This document shows, piece after piece, positions 1-6,189 of a stretch of DNA of 9,711 bases. The notes beneath the pieces were generated by a model, which saw only the letters and a program-made list of their open reading frames with translations, did no database searches and was not told the origin of the DNA. The DNA is from Holosporales bacterium (GTDB taxonomy: Bacteria > Pseudomonadota > Alphaproteobacteria > BNTO01). The DNA lies in NCBI GenBank assembly GCA_031257795.1, contig JAIRNW010000068.1, forward strand, positions 1 through 9,711, in the 5' to 3' direction. The first letter of the stretch is position 1. The number at the start of each line of letters is the position of its first letter. A program made the translations under genes and the position numbers.

Positions 1-115
1 TTTTGGGAAGGAGACACGGAGCACAGAAGCGGAGCGTACTTAGATGTACGTGAGCATTCGAGCACCGGATCGACGTACCCAAAAACTGATTTTGAAGAGT
101 TTGGAAAGAGGTCCA
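1..115 (-). repeat. Palindromic repeat family A, copy in frame within murE
   Basis: This is the reverse complement of 5466-5579, with only three differences that I can count: one substitution at about position 31, and one inserted base plus one substitution in the terminal arm (86-115). The window begins inside the copy, so its other arm is missing. In the murE frame the whole stretch has no stop. The inserted base makes this arm 30 bp rather than 29 bp, which may be what keeps the frame open. A repeat lying exactly at the window edge is also where a short-read assembly could break. Confidence 0.9.
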
Positions 116-1449
116 TTATTACAACAAATGTACGGCGGTTGTTTGCTTTGTTCTGCGGAACTGCGTATAGCAAAAGGCCCAGCAAAATAATAGGAGTTAC
201 CGGAACAAACGGAAAAACGTCCACCGTCAGTTTCGTCAGCCAAATATTGTCGCTTTTGGGAATAAGAGCGGTGAGCATTGGGACGCTTGGTGTTGTGCCG
301 GGTTTAAAAACAGATAGTTACCATACTGATATCGACTCTCCGCAGCTCACTTCCTTCGACCCGCTCTCATTACATAGAGCCCTCCACCAACTCGCAGAGC
401 GGGAAGTTCAGTGCGCCGCCATAGAATGCACTAGCCACGGCCTCGATCAGTCGCGCCTGGATGCGCTCGATTTTGACGCCGTTGCGCTAACAAATGTGAC
501 GCAGGACCACCTTGATTATCACAAAACGATGCACCAATACGCCGCTGCAAAGACGAGGCTTTTTGGCGTGTTGGCGAAGAATTCTGCGGTGGCGGTTTTT
601 GAAGGGGGGCGTGAACATGTGGGCTTCTCAGGATCGAATGAGTTTTGTGAAATTTCTATAGAAGTGGCTAAAAGTAGAGGACTGCAGATAAAATTCTTTT
701 CGTTGGATTCGGGAGCCGATGTGTGCGTGACGCGTTACGTGCAGCAGGGGAATCACTTCATTTTAGATATTTCGATTAACGATCAGCTCTTCACAAATGT
801 GGCTTTCAACCTTGTCGGGAAAATTCAAATCAAAAATTTACTTTGCGCGATCGGGCTCATACTTGGAGCGTACAATGATATCCAAGCGGAAGACATCGTG
901 CGAGTAATCCAATTAATCCAGCAAGTCCCGGGCAGGCTTGAGCTTGTGCAAAAGTACAATGGGGCCAATATTTTTGTGGATTATTGTCACACGCCAGACG
1001 CGCTTGAGCAGGCTTTGGCGAGCCTTGAGGGTTACGGGAGCGCTGGAGATGCCAACCAACAGGGAAAAGCACGCGGCAAAATACACATTGTTATTGGATG
1101 TGGTGGAGAAAGAGATAAAGGAAAACGTAGGCAAATCGGGGAAATCGCCGCAAGATACGACACGCTAATCATCACAGACGATAACCCGCGCAGCGAGGAT
1201 CCGGCGGAGATTCGGCGTGAGATTTTGAATGGAGCGCTCGGTGGGAAGGCGGAGGTTGTGGAGATTCCAGACAGAGCAGAAGCAATTTTGTATGGTGTTA
1301 ACATGGTAAAGCCCGGGGATCTGCTTTTAATTGCCGGCCGTGGGCACGAACGCTTTCAGAAGGTGAATGGGCAAAACATTCCGTTTCATGATGGGGAGTT
1401 TGTTCAAAAGTGTGTTGATGATTCCGCTTCCGTGCTACGTCTTTCCTGA
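1..1449 (+). CDS. murE: UDP-N-acetylmuramyl-tripeptide synthetase MurE (5' end outside window)
   Basis: MurE adds meso-diaminopimelate to UDP-MurNAc-L-Ala-D-Glu in the cytoplasm, using ATP. The frame is open from base 1 to the TGA at 1447-1449. Seen: the ATP loop GVTGTNGKTS just after codon 60; the central-domain run ECTSHGLDQSRLD; TNVTQDHLDYH; the YAAAKTRLF lysine region; and, in the C-terminal domain, TDDNPRSEDP with the DNPR motif (1180-1191), which in this family marks DAP rather than lysine use. GRGHERFQ follows near the end. Normal MurE is about 480-500 residues with an N-terminal uridine-binding domain. That domain is not visible: codons 1-38 are instead a palindromic repeat (1-115), joined to IITTNVRRLFALF, which resembles the usual linker before the ATP loop. 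The first internal start is TTG at 139 (436 aa), which would lack the N-terminal domain. Either the repeat lies in frame inside a full gene, or the gene is truncated. The family call is firm; the state of the 5' end is open. Confidence 0.93.
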   Translation, partial: FWEGDTEHRSGAYLDVREHSSTGSTYPKTDFEEFGKRSIITTNVRRLFALFCGTAYSKRPSKIIGVTGTNGKTSTVSFVSQILSLLGIRAVSIGTLGVVPGLKTDSYHTDIDSPQLTSFDPLSLHRALHQLAEREVQCAAIECTSHGLDQSRLDALDFDAVALTNVTQDHLDYHKTMHQYAAAKTRLFGVLAKNSAVAVFEGGREHVGFSGSNEFCEISIEVAKSRGLQIKFFSLDSGADVCVTRYVQQGNHFILDISINDQLFTNVAFNLVGKIQIKNLLCAIGLILGAYNDIQAEDIVRVIQLIQQVPGRLELVQKYNGANIFVDYCHTPDALEQALASLEGYGSAGDANQQGKARGKIHIVIGCGGERDKGKRRQIGEIAARYDTLIITDDNPRSEDPAEIRREILNGALGGKAEVVEIPDRAEAILYGVNMVKPGDLLLIAGRGHERFQKVNGQNIPFHDGEFVQKCVDDSASVLRLS

Positions 1450-1484
1450 AAAATCCTCAATGGACCTCTTTCGAAACCTTCAAA
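1425..1484 (+). repeat. Repeat remnants carrying the murE stop codon
   Basis: Two pieces are joined here. Bases 1425-1443 resemble 5549-5567 inside the complete family A element (15 of 19 by eye). Bases 1444-1461 (TCCTGAAAAATCCTCAAT) match 5683-5700 of the neighbouring palindrome at 17 of 18. Bases 1461-1484 are identical to the terminal arm at 5466-5489. The murE TGA (1447-1449) lies inside the repeat. A further scrap at about 1510-1530 (CAGCCATCGAAGGTTTGTGAG) resembles the family B arm. Confidence 0.75.
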
Positions 1485-1562
1485 TGTGGACAGTCTTCTA
1501 GTCGGCTACGCCCAGCCATCGAAGGTTTGTGAGCGGGATTTAACGGGAAATTGTGCGTGAAT

Positions 1563-1594
1563 ACGGCTCAGCCATTCTGAGAAGAGCCGTTTTT
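1563..1594 (+). terminator. Rho-independent terminator, probably for murE
   Basis: The stem ACGGCTC (1563-1569) pairs with GAGCCGT (1584-1590) around a 14-nt loop, followed by a T run (1590-1594). The T run favours the plus strand, so it would end murE transcription. It overlaps the last codons and stop of the convergent gene on the minus strand. There is no comparable T run in the minus direction. Confidence 0.6.
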
Positions 1595-3073
1595 CTCTTG
1601 CTGAGTAACGATGATCAGCTTATAGCGCAGTTCCTTCGTTTCTTTCGCGTTCACATCCAGCAGCCACACTATTTCCTTATTATCGTTTATTGAATGTTTC
1701 GTGTTGCTGCTGGCCACGGAGCTCCTTTGGTTCGGCCAATTATTTACAGTGACATTCAAAGAGATGGTGGTGTCCTTGAGGTTCTTCACTATCAGCACAT
1801 ACTCGGCCTCCGCCATCGTCGGCGTGAGTATCCTGAAAAACTCCTGCTTCAATTGCGCCGTAACGAACGCGTATTCGCTGTCTCTCGTGTTGAACCACGG
1901 AATCCTGATCATCACGTCCTCATTGCTCTTGATCGGCTGCATTTCTGTGTGCCCAATCAAAGAGGAAAACCCACAATCGCTGTAGTAAATCGCCACGTCT
2001 CCCCTGGGCAGCGGCCTCCCGAGGCCAACGGACTTTGTGTTCGGGAATGAAATCCAGTTTTCTATTTGCGGAAACACGACTTCGTCCATTTTCCCGAGGA
2101 ATCTCCCGCCAACGAAGAGGCCATTGCTGGTGGAAATGGCGACGCGCTTGGCTTTGCTCCAAACGATAGTCCTTTTTTCATAAGCAGCCAATGAGCACGG
2201 TTTGTCGTATCTGTAGATGTAGAGATTATTCTGTGTGGGGCTGATTGCCTTGTTTTTCTGCTCGAGGGCGCTACCAGACGCCGCCTCATCCTTCGCCGCC
2301 GTTGGAAGGGCTCCACCGCAAAATTGCAGCATTGCATCACTGAAATTGATGTGTGATCTGTTGCTGACGCTGATCGCGGAGGAGACGGTGATGTACTCCA
2401 TGGTTCTCGTGAACTCGATCACGTGGTGTGCTTTCCATTCTATGTCTCTTACAAGATACTGCACGCCCCACGCCCCTTGCCCGGCGGGTGTTGTGCTGGA
2501 GGCTGTTTGCAACACGACTTTTTTGAGAACGCTGGAAGGCCGCGTATGGGGGGCGGCTTGCGTTCTCTCATCTTTGCTATCTCTTTTTTCAACGGAGTGC
2601 TCTTTTTTTTGTTTTTTACTCACATTTTCGTCAGCCAACCAATACGATTCTAATATGATTGCTTCTGGCGGATTTATCACGATGGAGCTTTCGTCAACTG
2701 CCGACGATAGGCCCGGAATAGATGATTGGTTTTGGGCCACTTCATCTTGACTTATTGTTGAGTTAACAATTGCTCCATTACTGTACAGGCTCAACCTTGT
2801 GGTGTTGTGAGGGGCGGTTTGCTTCGGCACATCTGTTTTTTTCTTGCGTCCCTCTTTTTTAGTGCTCTGCTCACCAATCTTTAGTTCGCTTTCACGACTG
2901 ATAATGTCACATAACGAAGCCTCTGTTTGTGAGGAATAGGCGCAAACATTAGCTAGGAGTGTGTACGTAAAAAATTTGCAAATCCATCGCCCTATCAAAC
3001 AAAATCTACGACTTTTCCGTATTTTCGAAGCAACGAACTCGCAAACTTTTTGTGACTGGGTACGGGTATTCAT
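1568..3073 (-). CDS. Exported DUF4139-like protein, ABC operon distal gene
   Basis: This 501-residue protein has no assigned function. After about 25 basic residues there is a hydrophobic stretch (about 26-45, ending near ANVCAYSSQTEA) that looks like an export signal or anchor. Residues 60-185 are polar, low-complexity and rich in Lys, Ser and Thr. From about residue 200 the pattern fits the DUF4139 family: VQYLVRDIEWKAHHVIEF, then AISVSNRSHINFSDAMLQ, then GRPLPRGDVAIYYSD with GHTEMQPIKSNEDVMIRIP, and a final beta-rich part with VKNLKDTTISLNVTVNNWP. This family is often annotated as mucoidy-inhibitor-like, with unknown activity. The ATG overlaps the ATPase stop in TAATG (3071-3075), so translational coupling is likely. 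The first roughly 14 codons (MNTRTQSQKVCEFVA) lie in a repeat arm shared with the tsaD leader, so this start may be acquired; a start nearer the signal segment is possible. Domain assignment is by eye. Confidence 0.68.
   Translation of the reverse strand: MNTRTQSQKVCEFVASKIRKSRRFCLIGRWICKFFTYTLLANVCAYSSQTEASLCDIISRESELKIGEQSTKKEGRKKKTDVPKQTAPHNTTRLSLYSNGAIVNSTISQDEVAQNQSSIPGLSSAVDESSIVINPPEAIILESYWLADENVSKKQKKEHSVEKRDSKDERTQAAPHTRPSSVLKKVVLQTASSTTPAGQGAWGVQYLVRDIEWKAHHVIEFTRTMEYITVSSAISVSNRSHINFSDAMLQFCGGALPTAAKDEAASGSALEQKNKAISPTQNNLYIYRYDKPCSLAAYEKRTIVWSKAKRVAISTSNGLFVGGRFLGKMDEVVFPQIENWISFPNTKSVGLGRPLPRGDVAIYYSDCGFSSLIGHTEMQPIKSNEDVMIRIPWFNTRDSEYAFVTAQLKQEFFRILTPTMAEAEYVLIVKNLKDTTISLNVTVNNWPNQRSSVASSNTKHSINDNKEIVWLLDVNAKETKELRYKLIIVTQQEKNGSSQNG
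3031..3073 (-). repeat. Family B repeat arm forming the 5' end of the DUF4139-like gene
   Basis: Bases 3031-3056 match 6147-6171 in front of tsaD, with one substitution and one extra T in the T run. Both copies are followed by a G-rich stretch and then ATTCAT. Read on the minus strand it encodes SQKVCEFVA. A weaker relative covers the start of the lipoprotein gene at 7825-7857. Confidence 0.75.
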
Positions 3074-3735
3074 TAGTAGTACTGTGTAAGGAGTTTACTA
3101 GGGTCATCATGCTGCTTCGGATCGATCTCCACAACAATACGCCCGTTCTTCAGCAAAATTACTTTCTCGGAAATTTCCGTCAAAAACCCCAAATCATGGG
3201 AAGCTATCACCATCGTCACCCCTCGCGAACGCACTTCCCTCAACAAGCTGATCACATCCGCAATACTCATAACATCCAGGCCAGACGTCGGCTCGTCGCA
3301 CAAAATAATGTCCGGATCTATCATCAGACTCCTCGCTAGGGCCGCGCGCTGCTTTTGCCCGCCAGACAACAATGCAGGGAAGGAGTTTGCCTTATCCCCG
3401 AGTCCAAGGCTCTTTAACAGCGCCAACGCCTTCTCCTCATTTTTCTGTCGCGCACTCCCATCAGCCTTCAGGTCCGGAGCATACACAAGATTCTGCAAGA
3501 CATTCATATGCGGGAATAGCTGGAAGTCTTGGAAAATGAAGCACACCCTCCCGTTGCACTCTATCTCCCCGCTGTCTGGCTTTTCAAACCCTTGCACGCA
3601 ACGCAGCAGCGTGGACTTCCCGCTCCCAGAAGCTCCCGCCAACCCCAGTATCCCAGATTTCGCAACGCTCAGGCTCACATGATCCAAAACAACAACTTCC
3701 CCGAATACTTTGGAAACCTCCTTAAGCTTTAACAT
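3073..3735 (-). CDS. Polar amino-acid ABC transporter ATPase (GlnQ/HisP type)
   Basis: This is the ATP-hydrolysing subunit that drives amino-acid import with the adjacent permease and binding protein. All ABC landmarks are present in 220 residues: Walker A GASGSGKST (34-42), Q-loop FIFQDFQLFPH (Gln69), signature LSGGQKQR (123-130), Walker B IILCDEPTSGLD (143-154) and H-loop ASHD (His180). The FQDFQLFPH sequence is typical of the polar amino-acid group. It is shorter than the usual 240 or so residues: the segment between Walker A and the Q-loop is compact and lacks the region that normally describes the pre-Q strand and helix. Its start overlaps the permease end by 14 nt and its stop overlaps the next gene by 1 nt. 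The substrate cannot be read from this subunit. Confidence 0.93.
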   Translation of the reverse strand: MLKLKEVSKVFGEVVVLDHVSLSVAKSGILGLAGASGSGKSTLLRCVQGFEKPDSGEIECNGRVCFIFQDFQLFPHMNVLQNLVYAPDLKADGSARQKNEEKALALLKSLGLGDKANSFPALLSGGQKQRAALARSLMIDPDIILCDEPTSGLDVMSIADVISLLREVRSRGVTMVIASHDLGFLTEISEKVILLKNGRIVVEIDPKQHDDPSKLLTQYY

Positions 3736-4366
3736 ATGAAGTCCTTCTTTCTATCAGCCTGCTGATCCATGTTATCAGGGAAACCAAGACGTAGTAGTAT
3801 ATCGCCGCTATACATAACGGCGCGAAATAATTGAATTGCGCAGCGCCGACGATCTGCGAATACCTCATTATGTCCATCCCGCCAATCGTCGCAATTAGAG
3901 CGGTTTCCTTCAGCAAATCCACGATCTCATTAATGAGGGCGGGCAGGATGTTTTTCACAACTTGCGGCATTATAATGTCTCTCCACATGCGGTTTTTTGG
4001 GATTCCGAGAGATATCGCCGCCTCGAATTGCCCATTAGGAATGCTTTCTATTCCGGCCCTCAAAATTTCCGCTATGTACGCCGAGCTATTAATGCCGAAG
4101 GCGATAATTCCAGCTGACAGCACGCTCAGCTGAACCCCGAAGATCCCTGGGACGGAGAAATATATGAGGCTGAGTTGCAGCAAAAGCGGGGTTCCCCTGA
4201 GGAAGGAGACGAAAAGGTCTATCACGTGCACGCAGATTTTGCAAAATTTCAAAATTGCAAGCAGCGTTCCCAACGAAAGCCCTATTATGAAGCAGCCGAA
4301 AAGCAGCTTCAGGGTTAGGGCCAACCCCGTTCCAATAAGCAAAAATGAAGAAAAGAAATTACTCAT
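3722..4366 (-). CDS. Polar amino-acid ABC transporter permease (HisM/GlnP type)
   Basis: This integral membrane subunit forms the translocation path. Its 214 residues are strongly hydrophobic, with about five predicted membrane helices (roughly 8-40, 45-72, 80-100, a central amphipathic region, and 180-203). Two family signatures are visible: RGTPLLLQL (58-66), and the coupling loop FEAAISLGIPKNRMWRDI (114-131) followed by MPQ, the EAA motif that docks on the ATPase. The N-terminal ALTLKLLFGCFIIGLSLG matches the start of the His/Glu/Gln/Arg/opine permease group. A single permease is present, so the transporter probably uses a homodimer. It sits 18 nt after the binding-protein gene, with a weak ribosome site (TTAGAG), and overlaps the ATPase start. 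Confidence 0.92.
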   Translation of the reverse strand: MSNFFSSFLLIGTGLALTLKLLFGCFIIGLSLGTLLAILKFCKICVHVIDLFVSFLRGTPLLLQLSLIYFSVPGIFGVQLSVLSAGIIAFGINSSAYIAEILRAGIESIPNGQFEAAISLGIPKNRMWRDIIMPQVVKNILPALINEIVDLLKETALIATIGGMDIMRYSQIVGAAQFNYFAPLCIAAIYYYVLVSLITWISRLIERRTSYVKA

Positions 4367-4384
4367 ACTCTAATTTCAATGTTT

Positions 4385-5143
4385 CTAAGACAACAATCTT
4401 TGTTGGAGTTCAGCTACCTCGCCGCTGTCTACCGCTTTGGATAATTCCTGGCTCAAAGGCACCGTGAGAGCGGAGCATTTTTTCAAACAGATCGCATACC
4501 CATACTCATCTTGCGCAACTTCGCAGGAGCCAAGATCGCTATTCTTCTTGCAGAACGTTTTCGCCGGATATGTGTCTAGATATACATAGCTAACGTGCCC
4601 TGCATTCAGCGCCTCCACCGCCGCATTGATATTGTCGATCAACACGATCTCCGCCGTTGGTGCCTTTGCCGCAATGTGGGCTTTGTGGTCATTGCAGCCC
4701 AGCTGACACGCTATTTTCTCCCCAGATTTTATGTCCTCTAGGCGCGCAACCTTTTGCCACTTCTTAAACAGAAGTGAGCGCCCGGATTTGTAGTATTCCC
4801 CCGTGCAGTCGAATTTTTGGGCTCGCTCTGGGGAACAGCTCATTGCGGCGATTGCTGCGTCGACCGTTCCGTTTTGTAAAGACATCAGGATCGCTGAATA
4901 CGCCATATCCTTGAACACCGCCGTTTTCCCGAGCTTCGCAGCTAGCAGCTTTGCTAATTCGACGTCGAAGCCGACAAGTTTCCCGTCTTCGTAATATTCG
5001 AAAGGAGGGTAATCGGCGCAAGTGGCGAATATTATGGTGTTATTATCGTTGTTTCGCTGATCGCAGGAAACGCAGCATAGGAGCGATAGTAAAGTGGCGA
5101 AAGTACACGAAACTCTGAATAGACGTTCAACAAAACGCAGCAT
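4385..5143 (-). CDS. Amino-acid ABC transporter substrate-binding lipoprotein
   Basis: This extracytoplasmic receptor delivers an amino acid to the permease. From ATG at 5143 it is 252 residues: a positively charged, hydrophobic leader ends in CVSC-D, so Cys27 is the likely lipidation site; Asp at +2 would favour retention in the inner membrane by the E. coli rule. The lipobox is imperfect (Cys rather than Leu at -3). The mature part opens with the family pattern CADYPPFEYYEDGKLVGFDVELAKLL (split here by position: CADYPPFEYY, then DGKLVGFDVELA), and continues with MSLQNGTVDAAIAAMSCSPERA and a second lobe with VSYVYLDTYPA. An in-frame TTG at 5167 would add eight residues; I prefer the ATG because it keeps a compact signal peptide and follows AAGGGTGGG. 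First gene of the operon 5143-1568. Ligand specificity is unknown. Confidence 0.88.
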   Translation of the reverse strand: MLRFVERLFRVSCTFATLLSLLCCVSCDQRNNDNNTIIFATCADYPPFEYYEDGKLVGFDVELAKLLAAKLGKTAVFKDMAYSAILMSLQNGTVDAAIAAMSCSPERAQKFDCTGEYYKSGRSLLFKKWQKVARLEDIKSGEKIACQLGCNDHKAHIAAKAPTAEIVLIDNINAAVEALNAGHVSYVYLDTYPAKTFCKKNSDLGSCEVAQDEYGYAICLKKCSALTVPLSQELSKAVDSGEVAELQQRLLS

Positions 5144-5178
5144 GCAAGACCCACCCTTGTAACCCAATATTTGCCTTA

Positions 5179-5207
5179 ATCCTATTACTGTTGACGCCTT
5201 AAAGCAA
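5179..5207 (-). promoter_or_regulatory. Probable promoter of the ABC transporter operon
   Basis: On the minus strand TTGCTT (5207-5202) and TAGGAT (5184-5179) are separated by 17 nt, close to the sigma-70 consensus. Transcription would start near 5172, about 30 nt before the preferred ATG at 5143. Called from hexamer match and position only. Confidence 0.45.
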
Positions 5208-5465
5208 GAAAGCCAAAGTGTGGATTTAAACTTCGCGATTAATCGACTATTCTTTTTTATATACTCAACGAGTACGTCTCATGTTTTGGGTTTACTATGA
5301 TGTTTACAAAAAAGTGACTCTTTCATTCGCCATGTGTTTTAGCCTCTTTGGATAAGTTTATTCTGCAAGACCGCGCGTCAGAGATGAAGTTTCTGCACAC
5401 ATTCAGTTGTTGAGGGCGGGGATCGTTTCAGTTAACGCGGAGTATGTTAGAATCAGTTGACATAA
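5208..5465. other. Intergenic stretch without a recognised gene
   Basis: I see no credible ORF, tRNA or insertion-sequence gene here. The stretch ends with AATCAGTTGACATAA (5451-5465), which recurs with one change at 8541-8555 in front of uppP and contains a perfect -35 hexamer TTGACA (5457-5462). The complete family A palindrome begins directly after it, and no good -10 box is found at 16-18 nt, so this may be a promoter split by the insertion. Confidence 0.5.
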
Positions 5466-5610
5466 TGGACCTCTTTCGAAACCTTCAAAATCAGTTTTTG
5501 GGTACGTCGATCCGGTGCTCGAATGCTCACGTACATCTAAGTACGCTTCGCTTCTGTGCTCCGTGTCTCCTTCCCAAAATTCTGATTTTGAAGGTTTCGA
5601 AAGAGGTCCA
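5466..5610. repeat. Complete 145-bp palindromic element, family A
   Basis: The ends are perfect 29-bp inverted repeats: 5466-5494, beginning TGGACCTCTTTCGAAACC, and 5582-5610, its exact reverse complement. The pairing continues imperfectly inward (TTTTTGGG against CCCAAAAT) to a centre with GTAC-atctaa-GTAC (5531-5544). The RNA from either strand could fold into one long hairpin. There is no transposase gene inside. I see no clear target duplication. A near-identical inverted copy lies at 1-115, and diverged relatives at 8217-8251 and 9550-9596. Confidence 0.93.
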
Positions 5611-5611
5611 A

Positions 5612-5708
5612 TGATTTAAATTTGGTCTTTTTTACGTCAAATTCGATTCGAAACTCATGTACGTTTTAGTACACTCCGCTTCTCCTGAAAAAGCCTCAAT
5701 TTAAATCA
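5612..5708. repeat. Second, smaller palindromic element beside the first
   Basis: Inverted arms TGATTTAAATT (5612-5622) and AATTTAAATCA (5698-5708) enclose 75 bp with a centre like that of family A: CATGTACGTTTTAGTACAC followed by TCCGCTTC. Bases 5683-5700 are shared, at 17 of 18, with the murE stop region. It begins one base after the complete family A element, so the two are side by side. Confidence 0.65.
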
Positions 5709-5841
5709 CATGTCAACACGTTCTTACTTGAGAACTAGAAGGCCCATGAACCTACGCAAAATAAGTAAAATGTCGTGTATTTTTAATGCAAACAGCGATA
5801 CACTGCGTGCAGGATGTTTTGTTTTTGTTGTGAGTACTCGT

Positions 5842-6033
5842 ATGTTAATGAGGAAATTTGTTTATGGTTTTGCAGCTTTTGCGTTGCTGTCTTTCCATTC
5901 CGTTCGCGTTGTCGCTTCTGAAGACGAAAGCGAGATAGTTACTGGAGATGAGGAGGAACCAGCCGCAGCCGCTGCGCCGGACGCTGCCGAAGCAAAGAAA
6001 GCGGAATCTGTCTATGTGGATGAGGACAACTAG
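5842..6033 (+). CDS. Small secreted acidic alanine-rich protein
   Basis: I do not recognise this protein. From ATG 5842 it has 63 residues: a clear signal peptide (MLMRKFVYGFAAFALLSF, then HSVRVVA) with a likely cut after VVA, then a mature part of about 36 residues rich in Glu, Asp and Ala, including EEEPAAAAAPDAAEAKKA and the end VYVDEDN. The frame is open further upstream to ATG 5710, but those residues hide the signal peptide and partly derive from sequence next to a repeat, so 5842 (or 5848) is preferred. The ribosome site is weak. Signal peptide plus biased composition supports a real gene, though it is short. It is followed by the tsaD leader palindrome, so it is probably not tightly coupled to tsaD. 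Confidence 0.55.
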   Translation: MLMRKFVYGFAAFALLSFHSVRVVASEDESEIVTGDEEEPAAAAAPDAAEAKKAESVYVDEDN

Positions 6034-6061
6034 AAATCCGTTTTAATTGGTTTTGAAGGTA

Positions 6062-6179
6062 TATCCCCAGTCATCGAAAGAATTGATGGCAGGAGCCCGC
6101 GAAGCGCAGGCGAAGGGCTGTGCTTAGTACTTCTGCCGAAACGGCTCGACGAACTCGCAAACTTTTGTGACAGGGGATA
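6062..6179. repeat. Palindromic repeat family B, leader of tsaD
   Basis: The left arm TATCCCCAGTCATCGAAAG (6062-6080) is mirrored by CTTTTGTGACAGGGGATA (6162-6179). The right arm carries CGAACTCGCAAACTTTTG, which recurs at the start of the DUF4139-like gene (3031-3056). Smaller inverted pieces (GCCCGCGAAGCGCAGGC; GCCGAAACGGC) lie within. The element ends just before AAAGGG and the tsaD ATG, so the tsaD mRNA leader could fold into a large hairpin. Confidence 0.75.
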
Positions 6180-6189
6180 AAGGGAATTC

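Noticed and set aside
2235..2750. 171-codon plus-strand ORF opposite the DUF4139-like gene
   Set aside because: Antisense to a longer frame that shows family patterns and operon coupling; its own translation has no recognisable motif.
5168..5465. tRNA or other structured RNA gene in the long intergenic gap
   Set aside because: I found no cloverleaf, T-loop consensus or strong stem series by eye; a covariance-model search would be needed to exclude it.
5710..5841. N-terminal extension of the small secreted protein from ATG 5710
   Set aside because: It would bury the evident signal peptide and begins at the edge of a palindrome; the internal ATG at 5842 is more plausible.
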